A stretch of 64,000 bases of DNA, taken from assembly GCA_902792905.1 (NCBI GenBank), contig CADBBH010000003.1, positions 62,001-126,000 on the forward strand, read 5' to 3'. The position numbers and the translations under genes are program-made. Below, one piece after another: positions 28,101 to 36,146 of this stretch; positions within the stretch are counted from its first letter, which is position 1; each line of letters opens with the position of its first letter. A model generated the notes under the pieces. That model was not told the origin of the DNA. It saw only the letters and a program-made list of their open reading frames with translations, and searched no databases. The stretch is from Oscillospiraceae bacterium. Lineage in GTDB: Bacteria; Bacillota; Clostridia; Oscillospirales; Acutalibacteraceae.

Positions 28101-28260
28101 TCTCTTTGAATTGAAAGAGGATGATTTCCTCACTCTCTGCATCGACGGAGCGCAGAGGGGCGTCGGCGGGGATATGCCGGGCGCCGCATACCTTCACAAG
28201 CCCTATAAACTGCAGAGTTTCAAGGAATATTCCTTCTCGTTCAGAATTTCGAAAAAATGA
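25168..28260 (+). CDS. lacZ: Beta-galactosidase, GH2 (LacZ type)
   Basis: Cytoplasmic beta-galactosidase of 1030 residues with all LacZ domains: jelly-roll (about 45-220, LSLNGIWKFWWQTG), two Ig-like domains, a TIM barrel (about 335-630) and the C-terminal beta-sandwich. The acid/base glutamate is E454 in WSLGNEAGDG and the nucleophile E543 in YCEYAHAMENSLG; GVNRHDFDPDNG, RTSHYPNKEILYDMADELGF and MGGFIWDYVDQ-like (AGGFIWDYVDQSI) motifs are intact. No signal peptide is seen. AAGGAG precedes the ATG. The stop overlaps ybaK by four bases. No permease or regulator is adjacent. Confidence 0.96.
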   Translation: MNELKYWENPYIIKENKEDGHNNALPRKTVKDAVSGAPAPDYLSLNGIWKFWWQTGVDDVRTDYYADGYDDSGWDDIEVPSLWQLKGYGKPIYLCAFFPKAISTVKSEIPKINHSLNEIGVYRRTFTLPESFEGKEIFLNFGAVKAGFFVYLNGRKVGYSQGSMTPAEFDVTDYVKPGENQLTCEVFRYTDGTYLEDQDMWFLSGIYRDVYLYAEEKVCVRDFFADASLSDDYKDGILNLEVTLENYGDEAEKVALEIAIIENGKPKKVAAETAEIKAGRSVFRFKYTEENVRKWSAETPELYQLVFALRKGKKILSAKAIRIGFKKVEIKGNVFYINGEKVIIKGVNRHDFDPDNGWATPLSRYAEDLYLMKRANINAIRTSHYPNKEILYDMADELGFYVMDEADVESHGVRRKNCPGDNPDFKEAVIDRAERMVLRDRSHACVCFWSLGNEAGDGTNFGYEKEAILALDRSRPIHYEGDFDFTKSDFISRMYPTENIVENLRNQQAVKTSLYDNVANTLAADNKPVPQEVYATHPVIYCEYAHAMENSLGNFKEYVDDFEKYDHMAGGFIWDYVDQSIRKTENGEEKWLYGGDFDEGNTSYYFCANGIITADRQEQPSYWEVKKVYSNLEAVDADAQSGKITIRNKNYFVDTSDWTFAWSLAVDGETVESGEIDNLVIPPMTDETIVLPYKAAKYTDGELILTVSFRLKTAKPWADAGYETSFSQIILREKTAAAVKPANGSLKYKQAGRSVSLKGDAFTAEIKDGALASLKYDGREYILKPMKPDFFRALTDNDIEYLNFVPALSGIHPLYQWKRTTAMTHAASVKAASTPSGVEVKVKWTAPFVSGVETKYLFSPEGDITVSHTAKGLFLPMLKVGMRLGIIKDLRNAEWYGRGPQETYIDRKTGARIAIHKADVDELEHRYMRPQENGHRTDVRNLTITDDDGNGIRIDAMDIPFGFNLGKYTPEKLDKTKHLFELKEDDFLTLCIDGAQRGVGGDMPGAAYLHKPYKLQSFKEYSFSFRISKK

Positions 28261-28727
28261 TAAAGACCAATGTAATGCGCCTGCTCGACGCGGCGGACAT
28301 TGAATACGAAGCGGTCGAATATGCGGTTGACGAGAGCGATTTATCGGGCGCGCATATAATTGACGAAACGGGAATTGATAAGGATATCGTTTTCAAAACC
28401 CTTGTGGTAACAGGCGAAAAGAACGGTTTCGGAGTCTGCTGCATTCCCGCGATGGACGAGCTGGACCTGAAAAAAGCCGCAAAACATTTCGGCGAAAAAA
28501 AGGTTGAGATGATTCATGTCAAAGACATTCTCAAAACCACCGGTTATATCCGCGGAGGATGCTCGCCTGTCGGAATGAAAAAGCAGTTCCCGACCGTAAT
28601 CGACGAAACGGCGACGCTTTTTGATAAAATTTACGTAAGCGGAGGTCAGCGCGGGCTGATGCTCGGACTGAATCCTCTCGCTCTCGCTCAATATACCGGC
28701 GCGGGGTTCGAAGATATAACTGTATAA
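28257..28727 (+). CDS. ybaK: Cys-tRNA(Pro)/Cys-tRNA deacylase, YbaK/EbsC family
   Basis: Trans-editing enzyme that removes cysteine from mischarged tRNA-Pro. The 156-residue product is family length and has the expected core: DESDLSGAHIIDETGIDKD, VFKTLVVTGE with the lysine, VCCIPAMDELDLKKAAKHFG, TTGYIRGGCSPVGMKKQFPT and the closing SGGQRGLMLGLNP. Its ATG overlaps the lacZ stop, so it is likely translated by coupling to lacZ, an odd pairing. It is followed by a strong terminator. Confidence 0.92.
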   Translation: MIKTNVMRLLDAADIEYEAVEYAVDESDLSGAHIIDETGIDKDIVFKTLVVTGEKNGFGVCCIPAMDELDLKKAAKHFGEKKVEMIHVKDILKTTGYIRGGCSPVGMKKQFPTVIDETATLFDKIYVSGGQRGLMLGLNPLALAQYTGAGFEDITV

Positions 28728-28730
28728 CAA

Positions 28731-28761
28731 AAAGGCACGGATGATTTCCGTGCCTTTATTT
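28731..28761 (+). terminator. Terminator of lacZ-ybaK
   Basis: AAAGGCACGG, ATGATTT loop, CCGTGCCTTT, then ATTT: a perfect 10-bp stem four bases after the ybaK stop. It runs directly into repeat A. Confidence 0.85.
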
Positions 28762-28811
28762 ATGCTCCGCATATCCTTTTGGCGGGCGGATGATATCCGC
28801 CCCTACGATGC
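28757..28811. repeat. Interspersed repeat A, copy 3
   Basis: TTTATGCTCCGCATATCCTT, TTGGCGGGCGGATGATATCC, GCCCCTACGATG: nearly the same as 19492-19543. Confidence 0.8.
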
Positions 28812-28826
28812 TCAGTAAACCAAACC

Positions 28827-28912
28827 TTGTCATTCTGAGGCGCTTGCGACGAAGAATCGCATATCTGCAGCAAGTTCGTAATTGAGATCCTTCGCTCCGC
28901 TCAGGATGACAT
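28827..28912. repeat. Interspersed repeat B, forward and reverse copies
   Basis: Forward TTGTCATTCTGAGGCGCTTG...GAAGAATCGC (28827-28860) and reverse GATCCTTCGCTCCGCTCAGG ATGACATT (28886-28912). The same A-then-B arrangement occurs around 19.0-19.5 kb. A short GGCTCGACAAGCTC...GTCGGCGCTTCC segment follows (28922-28951) and is echoed at about 19160-19185. Confidence 0.8.
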
Positions 28913-28966
28913 TCTTTCGCATGGCTCGACAAGCTCATCTGTCGGCGCTTCCTTTTGTTCCATTCT

Positions 28967-30100
28967 TTATAACCCGAAAAATGCCTCTATTTCCGCCTTT
29001 GTCGCGCTGACGGTGCCGGTCACCATTTCGGGCTTTCCGCCGCCCCTGCCGTTAAGTGCGGCATTGATTGCTTTGCCCTTTTCCCGCGCGTCGCCGTCTC
29101 TGACAACCACAGCATATTTATATCCGTTTTCGTCATCGCCCGAAAAGGCGATGCCCGTGCCGAATTTATCCGCGAGCATATCCGCAATCATTCTCGCGTC
29201 ATCAGCAGAGCCCGAGTCATCAAAAATCACGGCGTTTCCGGCATCTGAACTCTCGATTTTCAGCTCATAGTATTTTTTCTTCAGCTCATTGTATTTAAGA
29301 TGCTCGCGTGACATTCTGTCCTTCAGCTTTGCGACAGCATCCGCAACCTCGCCTGTTTTTGCGCAGAGCTGAGCCGAAATATCATATACGCTTTCATTCT
29401 TTTCCCTGTAATCCGCCAGCGCGTGAGCACCGATTTTCAGCCAGATTCTCACACCCTGCTTGTATTTCATCATATTGACGGCTTTTACCGTCCCGACCTC
29501 GCCGGTGCGGGCGGTGTGAGTGCCGCAGCAGGCACAGAGATCGACTCCCTCGATTTTAATAAGGCGCACCTGCCCCGTGAGATCTTTCTTGCTTCTGTAG
29601 TCATAGTTTTCAAGCTCGTCGTCACCGGGCAGAACCTCTTCAACAGCAATATTTTTCCAGATTGCTTCATTAGCTCTTTTTTCAACAATATCAAGCGTTT
29701 CGGAGCTTACCGGACCGTTGAAATCAACAGTAACATCATTTTCGCTCATATGAAAACCGACGTTGTCGAAGCCTGTTTCGGCGTGCATGATCCCCGAGAA
29801 AATATGTTCGCCCGTATGCTGCTGCATATTCAGAAATCTGAAATTCCAGTCAATTTCGCAGTTAACTTCTCCGGAAACTTCGCCCTCGCAGATATGAATT
29901 ATCTCCCCGCTTTTTTCAACGGTATCAATTACTTTTGCATTGCCGATAATTCCTCTGTCGCCCGGCTGGCCGCCGCCCTCGGGGAAGAAGGCGGTTTTAT
30001 CCAGAACGACCTCATATTTATCCCCGTTTTTCACGCAGGAGAGGACGTTTGCTGTGAATTTTATAATGTATTGATCTTTGTAATAGAGTTTTTCTGTCAT
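28967..30100 (-). CDS. Alanyl-tRNA editing protein, AlaX-L type (AlaRS editing plus DHHA1 domain)
   Basis: Free-standing editing enzyme that deacylates mischarged Ser/Gly-tRNA-Ala. The 377-residue protein has the AlaRS second-additional domain with zinc-binding HTGEHIFSGIM and CCGTHTARTGEVG, a coiled-coil middle (LKDRMSREHLKYNELKKKYYE), and a C-terminal DHHA1 domain ending GRGGGKPEMVTGTV. The start MTEKLYYKDQ at 30100 has GGAG about 8 bases upstream; an extension to 30142 lacks a ribosome site. It is single, divergent from the SRP RNA and convergent with ybaK across the repeat block. Confidence 0.9.
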   Translation of the reverse strand: MTEKLYYKDQYIIKFTANVLSCVKNGDKYEVVLDKTAFFPEGGGQPGDRGIIGNAKVIDTVEKSGEIIHICEGEVSGEVNCEIDWNFRFLNMQQHTGEHIFSGIMHAETGFDNVGFHMSENDVTVDFNGPVSSETLDIVEKRANEAIWKNIAVEEVLPGDDELENYDYRSKKDLTGQVRLIKIEGVDLCACCGTHTARTGEVGTVKAVNMMKYKQGVRIWLKIGAHALADYREKNESVYDISAQLCAKTGEVADAVAKLKDRMSREHLKYNELKKKYYELKIESSDAGNAVIFDDSGSADDARMIADMLADKFGTGIAFSGDDENGYKYAVVVRDGDAREKGKAINAALNGRGGGKPEMVTGTVSATKAEIEAFFGL

Positions 30101-30209
30101 GATTTTTCTCCGTGTTTTTTCTCCTCTAAATAATAGCACCAAAAGCGCATTTAATCAACCGCAGCTTTCAATAAAATATGAAATATTTTGCAAAATAATG
30201 AATTTTTAC

Positions 30210-30238
30210 TTGATATTGAGAAATGTATATATTATAAT
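30210..30238 (+). promoter_or_regulatory. Promoter of SRP RNA
   Basis: TTGATA (30210-30215), 17 bases, TATAAT (30233-30238) followed by AATAATAAAG; a start near 30246-30253 fits the 5' end of the RNA. Confidence 0.8.
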
Positions 30239-30252
30239 AATAAAGATTAAAG

Positions 30253-30392
30253 GGCTCTTCTTTAATCATGTGGCGTGTGGGTCCTGTGCGACAGGGCGCC
30301 GTGAACCATGTCAGGCGGGTGAACCGAGCAGCATTAAGCGGTCAGTCTTGTGCGCCACAGTCTGCCTGCCGCCATATGATTAAGGGAGAGCC
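30253..30392 (+). ncRNA. ffs: Signal recognition particle RNA (small bacterial type)
   Basis: RNA scaffold of SRP that binds Ffh. The apical domain IV is clear: GTGAACC, ATGTCAGG, and GAGCAGCATTAAGCGG, matching the conserved Ffh-binding loops. The long closing helix pairs CTCTTCTTTAATC (30255-30267) with GATTAAGGGAGAG (30378-30390) with G-U pairs, and TGGCG with CGCCA inside. Length is about 139 nt. It lies just upstream of dnaX as in Bacillus (scr-dnaX), with its own promoter. Confidence 0.92.
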
Positions 30393-30426
30393 GAATAATT
30401 AATAATGAAAAACAGGAGGTGTGAGA

Positions 30427-32112
30427 ATGGCACAATACAGAGCGCTTTACCGCAAGTGGAGACCGCAGACTTTTGATGATGTTTACGGTCAGCCTCATGT
30501 TACCCGCACTCTTATGACCGAGCTCGCGACGGGCAGGGTTTCTCACGCCTATCTTTTCACCGGCTCGAGAGGAACGGGCAAGACCACCTGCGCAAAGATT
30601 CTCTCAAAGGCCGTAAACTGCCTTCATCCCGTTGACGGCAATCCCTGCAACGAGTGTGAAATCTGCAAGGCGATTGACAACGGATCAATCCTCGATGTAA
30701 TCGAAATTGACGCCGCTTCAAATAACGGCGTTGACAATATCAGGGACCTGCGTGAGGAAGCAAATTTCCTGCCGGCGACCGCAAAATACAGAGTCTATAT
30801 CATCGACGAGGTTCATATGCTCTCGACGGGCGCGTTCAACGCCCTCTTAAAGACTCTCGAAGAGCCTCCCGCACACGTCATTTTCATTCTCGCGACCACC
30901 GATCTCCAGAAACTTCCGGCAACCATTCTCTCGCGCTGCCAGCGTTTTGATTTCAAGAGAATATCGGCAGGCGAAATAGTCCGCCGCCTTCAGTATGTTG
31001 CCGAGCGCGAAGGAGTAACAATTACCGAAGAGGCCGCGAATCTTATAGCAAATCTCGCAGAGGGCGGCATGCGTGACGCTCTGTCGATTATGGACAGATG
31101 CCTTTCCGTCACCGAAAATATCGATGAGAATACGGTCAGCGATGTGGCGGGAATTGCGAATAATTCATATATGTTCAGATTCTCGGACTGCATCGCAAAG
31201 CGCGATTTCACTGCCGTGCTTCAGCTTGTGGATGAGCTTTACAACGGCTTCTGCGATGTTGACAGAATCTGCTCCCGCCTCGCAGACCATTTCAGAAATC
31301 TTATGGTCGCTCTCAGCGTCAATAACTGCAAGGATCTTATTATCTGCTCCGAAAATGAGCTTGAAAAATACAAGGCGGAAGCCAAAAAATTCAAATTGTC
31401 AAAGATTCTCGAATGCATTGATATAATCAACAGCACCTCGAAGACTCTCAGGGGCGCGACCGATAAGAGAATTCAGTTTGAAGCGGCCGTTATCAGAATG
31501 TGCGCCTCGAACGGCGGCAGTATAAGTCTTACCGATACGGACGCGAAATTTGCGGAGCTTGAGGCAAAGATAAATCAGATTTTAAGCGGCGCGGTCGCTG
31601 TTAAATCTGCCGGGACAGAAACAGAGAAAACCCCCGCTCCTGCGGCAGAACCCGTCAAAGAAACAAAACAGGAAGCGGCGGCGGAAGAAAAATCTAAGCC
31701 CATCGCTCCCCCCGTAATTTCATCTTCTCCTCAGGAGAGCTCATCTCAGGAACCGACCGTACCCGTACTTTCCGGGTTTGATGACGGTCCTTTTACCGAC
31801 TGGCCCGAGATTATAGAAAAAATCGGCGAGAAGGATATCGTTTTTTACGGCCTTTTATCCGATACAACCGCCTCGGTCAAGGACGGCAAGCTTGTTATCA
31901 AAACAGGCAACCCTGCACTCTATGATTTCATCGTTACCAAAGATAATGACAGACAGCATTATAAAGATCTGAAGAAGGCAATAGTCGAAATCACCGGCAG
32001 GGATATCAAGATAGTAATCAATACCGTAGCGGATAAGGAAGAAAAAAAGGATGATTCCCCGCTTGCGAATATGATAAGCAAAATCAACGAATTCAACAGC
32101 GAAGGAGAATAA
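30427..32112 (+). CDS. dnaX: DNA polymerase III subunit gamma/tau
   Basis: Clamp-loader ATPase that loads the beta sliding clamp. AAA+ features: Walker A in TGSRGTGKTT (residues 45-54), a four-cysteine zinc module (CLHPVDGNPCNECEIC), Walker B VYIIDEVHML, sensor ILATTDLQKLP and the SRC arginine finger (SRCQRF). Residues about 385-450 form an E/K/A/P/S-rich linker before a C-terminal tau-like domain. AGGAGGT six bases upstream supports ATG 30427; a GTG at 30421 is inside that spacing. A total of 561 residues. I see no obvious slippery A-run for gamma frameshifting. Confidence 0.96.
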   Translation: MAQYRALYRKWRPQTFDDVYGQPHVTRTLMTELATGRVSHAYLFTGSRGTGKTTCAKILSKAVNCLHPVDGNPCNECEICKAIDNGSILDVIEIDAASNNGVDNIRDLREEANFLPATAKYRVYIIDEVHMLSTGAFNALLKTLEEPPAHVIFILATTDLQKLPATILSRCQRFDFKRISAGEIVRRLQYVAEREGVTITEEAANLIANLAEGGMRDALSIMDRCLSVTENIDENTVSDVAGIANNSYMFRFSDCIAKRDFTAVLQLVDELYNGFCDVDRICSRLADHFRNLMVALSVNNCKDLIICSENELEKYKAEAKKFKLSKILECIDIINSTSKTLRGATDKRIQFEAAVIRMCASNGGSISLTDTDAKFAELEAKINQILSGAVAVKSAGTETEKTPAPAAEPVKETKQEAAAEEKSKPIAPPVISSSPQESSSQEPTVPVLSGFDDGPFTDWPEIIEKIGEKDIVFYGLLSDTTASVKDGKLVIKTGNPALYDFIVTKDNDRQHYKDLKKAIVEITGRDIKIVINTVADKEEKKDDSPLANMISKINEFNSEGE

Positions 32113-32115
32113 TAA

Positions 32116-32454
32116 ATGAAGGCAAGAATTCCCGGCGCTCCTCAGGGCGGCGCAAACAATATGATGAAAAAAATCCAGGAAATGCAGGAAAATATGGAAA
32201 AGGTTCAGGCCGAGATTGAAGCGAGCGAATTTACTTCATCAGTCGGCGGCGGTGCCGTAGAGGTTACCGTCACCGGAGCCCATGAGGTTACCGCTGTCAC
32301 TCTCAAGCCCGAGATAGTAGACCCCGACGATATCGAAATGCTTCAGGATTTGATCATTTCCGCAACCAATGAATCCATCCGCAAGGCAACCGAAGCCATG
32401 GAGCAGGGTATGGAAAAAGCCAAGGGCGGCCTTTCAATCCCGGGTCTCTTCTGA
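32116..32454 (+). CDS. ybaB: YbaB/EbfC nucleoid-associated protein
   Basis: Small DNA-binding dimer that accompanies dnaX-recR in most bacteria. The 112 residues include [20 protein letters not shown] coiled coil, the beta core [19 protein letters not shown] and the family segment [19 protein letters not shown]. It starts three bases after dnaX, and its TGA overlaps the recR ATG. Confidence 0.95.
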   Translation: MKARIPGAPQGGANNMMKKIQEMQENMEKVQAEIEASEFTSSVGGGAVEVTVTGAHEVTAVTLKPEIVDPDDIEMLQDLIISATNESIRKATEAMEQGMEKAKGGLSIPGLF

Positions 32455-33053
32455 TGGCGGGATTTACACCTTCTCTCGAAAATCTGATAGATAAATTTGC
32501 CTCTCTCCCATCAGTCGGCAGAAAAAGCGCTCAGCGCCTCGCCTTCCGCATACTTGATATGGATAAGGATGAAGTGAATTCATTTATCGATGCGATAAAC
32601 AACGCCCGCTCAAGCGTTCACAGATGCAGCATCTGCTGTAATTTTACTGATGACGATGTCTGCTCAATCTGTTCTTCAAAGGAACGCGATAAAAGTGTTA
32701 TCTGCGTGGTTGAAGATCCGCGAGATGTTATTGCTTTTGAAAAAACGCACGAATTTGCGGGTCTGTATCATGTTCTTCACGGCGTTATTTCACCGATGAA
32801 CGATATCAGTCCCGAAGATATATGCATCAAAGAGCTGATTGCCCGCCTCGGCGACGGTACTGTCAAAGAAGTAATTATGGCAACCGATCCTACCGTTGAG
32901 GGAGAAGCTACTTCAATGTATATTTCAAAGCTTATTAAACCTCTCGGCATCAAGGTAACGCGCCTTGCCTACGGAATCCCCGTCGGCGCGGAATTGGAAT
33001 TTGCCGATGAATTTACTCTTATCAGGGCAATGGAAGGCAGAAAAGACATTTAG
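32454..33053 (+). CDS. recR: Recombination mediator protein RecR
   Basis: Ring-forming clamp that works with RecO/RecF in loading RecA at gaps. At 199 residues it is full length: helix-hairpin-helix [19 protein letters not shown], the zinc finger [16 protein letters not shown], the Toprim domain [31 protein letters not shown] and the Walker-B-like end [17 protein letters not shown]. Last gene of the SRP-dnaX-ybaB-recR block; a 326-base gap follows. Confidence 0.97.
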   Translation: MAGFTPSLENLIDKFASLPSVGRKSAQRLAFRILDMDKDEVNSFIDAINNARSSVHRCSICCNFTDDDVCSICSSKERDKSVICVVEDPRDVIAFEKTHEFAGLYHVLHGVISPMNDISPEDICIKELIARLGDGTVKEVIMATDPTVEGEATSMYISKLIKPLGIKVTRLAYGIPVGAELEFADEFTLIRAMEGRKDI

Positions 33054-33379
33054 TTTTCTACAAACCTTTCACCCGGCATTGTGAATGCTTTGTTTTATAA
33101 AACCGTCAGTTTATGAATTCACATAAGATTCACGTGAGTTTTGTGAACGGATAATTTACTCAAATTTTCACTATTTTTTCAGCAAAATTCACTCTCTGCA
33201 CCCAAATCTGATTTACTCACAATGCTGACATTTCATTCAAATTGCGCCGTTAAATTCTGACGGCTTAAAAGTTCAGTATTATCAAGGGTTTCAGGCGTTA
33301 TACCTCATTTTCACGCCCCCTACTATTAATACTAAACTATATATATTTATTATTTGATTGAATAACCGGAGGTCTTATT
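33054..33379. other. AT-rich recR-dnaN intergenic region with repeated TTCAC motifs
   Basis: 326 bases without a gene. TTCAC occurs at 33068, 33118, 33129, 33167, 33188 and 33310, with GTGAA at 33081 and 33143; several are 11 or 21 bases apart. An A/T-only tract (33330-33357) precedes the dnaN ribosome site CCGGAGG. In most Firmicutes dnaA and oriC lie directly before dnaN. No exact DnaA box (TTATNCACA) is present. It could be the dnaN promoter and operator, or a remnant or divergent origin. Confidence 0.5.
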
Positions 33380-34489
33380 ATGAAATTTACCTGTAACTCA
33401 TTTGATTTATCCGATGCCTGCCAGATAGTCCAGAGAGCCACTTCGGCAAAAACAGCTTTCCCGTCGGTGGAGGGTATTCTTCTTGCTGCCGAAAACGGAG
33501 CGCTGACTCTGACTGGCTATGATCTTGAGATGGGAATCACCACGACCATTCCCTGCAATATTGAGGAAGCGGGTAAAGTGGTAGTCAATGCTCATATGTT
33601 CAGCGAAACAATCAGGAAGCTTCCCGATAAGCCCGTGCATATTGATTCGGATGCGAGACAGATTGCCGAGATTGAGTGCGGTGAATTCAAAACCAAGATT
33701 ATCGGTATGAGCGCCGAGGAATATCCCGAGCTGCCTTCAATTACCGCCGGCTATGATCTTGAGCTCAGTCAGCCGCTTATTAAGGATATGATAAAGAAAA
33801 CCATATTCTCGGCTGCTGTCAAAGACGCAAAAGTTATTCACACCGGTGTGAAATTTGAAATAGAAGAGAATCATATCCGTCTTATTGCCGTTGACGGCGT
33901 ACGTCTGGCTATAAGAAATGAAAATATAGATTATTCCGGCGAGGCTCTTTCATTTGTAGTTCCCGCAAAAACTCTCAACGAAGTTATGAAGCTTCTCTCC
34001 GACGGTGAGGAAAACGTCAGTATTTCAGTCGGCAAGAGACACATTATATTCAAAGTCGGCGGCTATGATATTATCTCCCGCCTGCTTGACGGCGATTTTC
34101 TCAATTATAAATCGGCTATCCCGTCATCCACAAAGACTGTTGTCAGCGTCGATACAATGGCTTTGCTCGAAAGTATAGACAGAACATCACTTATCCTCGC
34201 GGATCGCCTCAAGAGCCCCATAAAGTGCGTATTTGCGAATAATACAATCTCTCTTTCAAGTAATGCTTCTATCGGAGCTTCAAGCGACAAGCTCAGCGTT
34301 GAGATTCAGGGCGATGACTGCACCATCGGTTTTAATAATAAATATATGCTCGATGTTCTCAGAGTATGCGATACCGATAAGGTCAGAATTATGCTCAACG
34401 GCCCGGTAGCTCCGATTCTCGTTGTTCCGAGTGAAGGCGACAGCTTCATATTCCTTATCCTTCCCGTGAGGCTCAAGAATGAAGATTAA
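33380..34489 (+). CDS. dnaN: DNA polymerase III beta sliding clamp
   Basis: Ring clamp tethering PolC to DNA. The 369 residues comprise the three repeated clamp domains; typical segments are [12 protein letters not shown] at the N-terminus, the [11 protein letters not shown] and SAEEYPELP motifs, [18 protein letters not shown], the LAIRNENI region, [13 protein letters not shown] and the C-terminus [20 protein letters not shown] followed by ILPVRL. GGAGG eight bases before the ATG. It overlaps the S4 gene by 11 bases. dnaA is not upstream. Confidence 0.96.
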   Translation: MKFTCNSFDLSDACQIVQRATSAKTAFPSVEGILLAAENGALTLTGYDLEMGITTTIPCNIEEAGKVVVNAHMFSETIRKLPDKPVHIDSDARQIAEIECGEFKTKIIGMSAEEYPELPSITAGYDLELSQPLIKDMIKKTIFSAAVKDAKVIHTGVKFEIEENHIRLIAVDGVRLAIRNENIDYSGEALSFVVPAKTLNEVMKLLSDGEENVSISVGKRHIIFKVGGYDIISRLLDGDFLNYKSAIPSSTKTVVSVDTMALLESIDRTSLILADRLKSPIKCVFANNTISLSSNASIGASSDKLSVEIQGDDCTIGFNNKYMLDVLRVCDTDKVRIMLNGPVAPILVVPSEGDSFIFLILPVRLKNED

Positions 34490-34718
34490 GGTCCGTCTTG
34501 CGGAAAAAACGCAGGTAAACAGAAAAATAGATACGGAATTCATCCGGCTCGACGCTTTTCTGAAGCTCGTTGACGCGGTTCAGTCCGGAGGACACGCAAA
34601 AATAGTGGTGCAGGAAGGCGAAGTTAAGGTCAATAACGAAGTCTGCACGCAGCGCGGTAAGAAACTGAGACCCGGCGACAGCGTTGAATTCAACAATACA
34701 ATATATAATGTAGTATAA
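34479..34718 (+). CDS. S4-domain RNA-binding protein (YaaA type)
   Basis: Small S4-like protein of 79 residues conserved between dnaN and recF in Firmicutes. The S4 core is visible: [40 protein letters not shown] and LRPGDSVEF. The start overlaps the dnaN end by 11 bases. It probably binds RNA or contributes to ribosome assembly; the role is not established. recF follows 18 bases later with AGGAGG. Confidence 0.9.
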   Translation: MKIKVRLAEKTQVNRKIDTEFIRLDAFLKLVDAVQSGGHAKIVVQEGEVKVNNEVCTQRGKKLRPGDSVEFNNTIYNVV

Positions 34719-34736
34719 ATAAAGGAGGAATGGAAG

Positions 34737-35834
34737 ATGAAAATTACCGACCATTCCTCTTTTGATTTTCGCAATATTGAATCGGTTCATATTGTTCCTC
34801 ACGATGAAATGAATATCATCTACGGCGAAAACGGGCAGGGCAAAACCAATCTGATTGAAAGCATCTGGATGATGACCGGCTTTTACAGCTTCAGAGCGAG
34901 GAAGAATATTCAGCTTATTAAAAAAGACCGCGATGAGGCAAGAATCGAGACGAAATTCATTTCACACGGAAGGGAACAGAACGCCGAATTAAAAATCAAT
35001 CAGAAAAAAGAGCTGATATTGAACGGCGTTAAAGAAGAATCACCGCGTGCGCTTATGGGTTCATTCTATGCGGTAGTATTTTCGCCCGTTACTCTCGGAA
35101 TAGTTCAGGACGGTCCTTCGGAGCGCCGCAAGCTGCTCGATGTCGCCCTGAGTCTTATGAAGCCGAATTACGCGCTGATTATGTCGAAATATATCCGCGC
35201 TCTCAATCAGAGAAACAATCTTTTCAAAAAACTCGGCGAAAAGAGCAGGGAAAACAGATTCTATTTTGAACCCTGGGAAGAGGAACTCATAAAACTCGGC
35301 TCAAAGATAGTCAAATACCGTCTCGATTATACGGAAAAGCTCAATGAACTCGCTTCTGAAATTTACAGTGAAGTGAGCTCGGGCAGAGAGACATTTGATT
35401 TTTACTATGATTTCTCGCCTGAAAATATGAGCATTGATGATATAGCGGAGAAACTGCGTGCGAATACAGACCGCTCGTGGGAATCGGATATAAGAAAGCT
35501 GTATACAACCTCCGGCCCGCACGCCGATGATCTGATATTGAAGATAAACGGCAGCGACGCGAAGATTTACGGCTCGCAGGGTCAGCAGCGCTCCTGCGCC
35601 CTCGCTCTCAAACTTGCCGAGGCATCAATGATTGAGAAGACCGCCGGAGAGGCGCCTGTTGTTCTGCTCGATGACGTAATGAGCGAGCTTGACGAAAAAC
35701 GCCAGACCTTTATTCTCAACTATCTTGATAATCGTCAGGTATTTATAACCTGCTGTGAGCCGTCCACTCTGCTAAGAAAAGAAAAGGGTAAAATATTTGA
35801 AATAAAAAACGGAAAAGCGGAGGAAATCGGCTGA
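34737..35834 (+). CDS. recF: DNA replication and repair protein RecF
   Basis: SMC-like ATPase for RecFOR gap repair. The 365-residue protein has Walker A IYGENGQGKTN near residue 30, the ABC signature in YGSQGQQRSCALALKLAEA and Walker B VVLLDDVMSELDEKRQ. GPSERRKLLDVALS and TSGPHADDL are typical RecF segments. It is translated from an ATG after AAAGGAGG, and the stop overlaps remB by one base. Confidence 0.96.
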   Translation: MKITDHSSFDFRNIESVHIVPHDEMNIIYGENGQGKTNLIESIWMMTGFYSFRARKNIQLIKKDRDEARIETKFISHGREQNAELKINQKKELILNGVKEESPRALMGSFYAVVFSPVTLGIVQDGPSERRKLLDVALSLMKPNYALIMSKYIRALNQRNNLFKKLGEKSRENRFYFEPWEEELIKLGSKIVKYRLDYTEKLNELASEIYSEVSSGRETFDFYYDFSPENMSIDDIAEKLRANTDRSWESDIRKLYTTSGPHADDLILKINGSDAKIYGSQGQQRSCALALKLAEASMIEKTAGEAPVVLLDDVMSELDEKRQTFILNYLDNRQVFITCCEPSTLLRKEKGKIFEIKNGKAEEIG

Positions 35835-36109
35835 TGTATCTTTATCTGAGCGCTGAAAAAGCCGTGAAAACCGATGAAATAATAGGTATATTCGACCTCG
35901 ATACGACCACGGTCGCAAAATCAACCGCCGCAATAACCAACGATTATCTATCAAAGGCTTCAAAGGCGGGTGAAATCGAGGATTACAGCACCGATTTGCC
36001 GAAATCTTTCGTCGTCTGCGAAAAGGACGGAAAACAGAAGGTCTATATAACGCAGGTTTCATCCTCAACGTTGCTTAAAAGAATTGAAGAAAAATACAGC
36101 AGATTATAA
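35834..36109 (+). CDS. remB: RemB-like regulator (DUF370 / extracellular matrix regulator family)
   Basis: Small DNA-binding protein family that follows recF in Bacillus (YaaB/RemB) and influences biofilm matrix genes. The 91-residue product shows the family start MYLYLSAEKAVKTDEIIGIF with FDLDT, the segment PKSFVVCEKDGKQKVYITQV and the terminal SSSTLLKRIEEK. Overlap with recF indicates coupling. In the canonical order gyrB comes next; here a terminator and convergent genes follow. Confidence 0.9.
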   Translation: MYLYLSAEKAVKTDEIIGIFDLDTTTVAKSTAAITNDYLSKASKAGEIEDYSTDLPKSFVVCEKDGKQKVYITQVSSSTLLKRIEEKYSRL

Positions 36110-36113
36110 AATA

Positions 36114-36146
36114 AAGACCGCCTTCATTGAAGGCGGTCTTCTTTAT
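36114..36146 (+). terminator. Bidirectional terminator between remB and convergent gene
   Basis: AAGACCGCCTTC, ATT, GAAGGCGGTCTT, then CTTTAT; on the minus side the stem is followed by TTATTTT. A perfect 12-bp stem between converging stops. Confidence 0.9.

Noticed and set aside
28756-28938. Short minus-strand frame containing HPERSEGS-like peptide
   Set aside because: It is produced by interspersed repeat B and is a known artefact class, not a gene.
33054-33379. Classical oriC with DnaA boxes
   Set aside because: No TTATNCACA or close match on either strand; only the TTCAC cluster is real, so an origin is not claimed.
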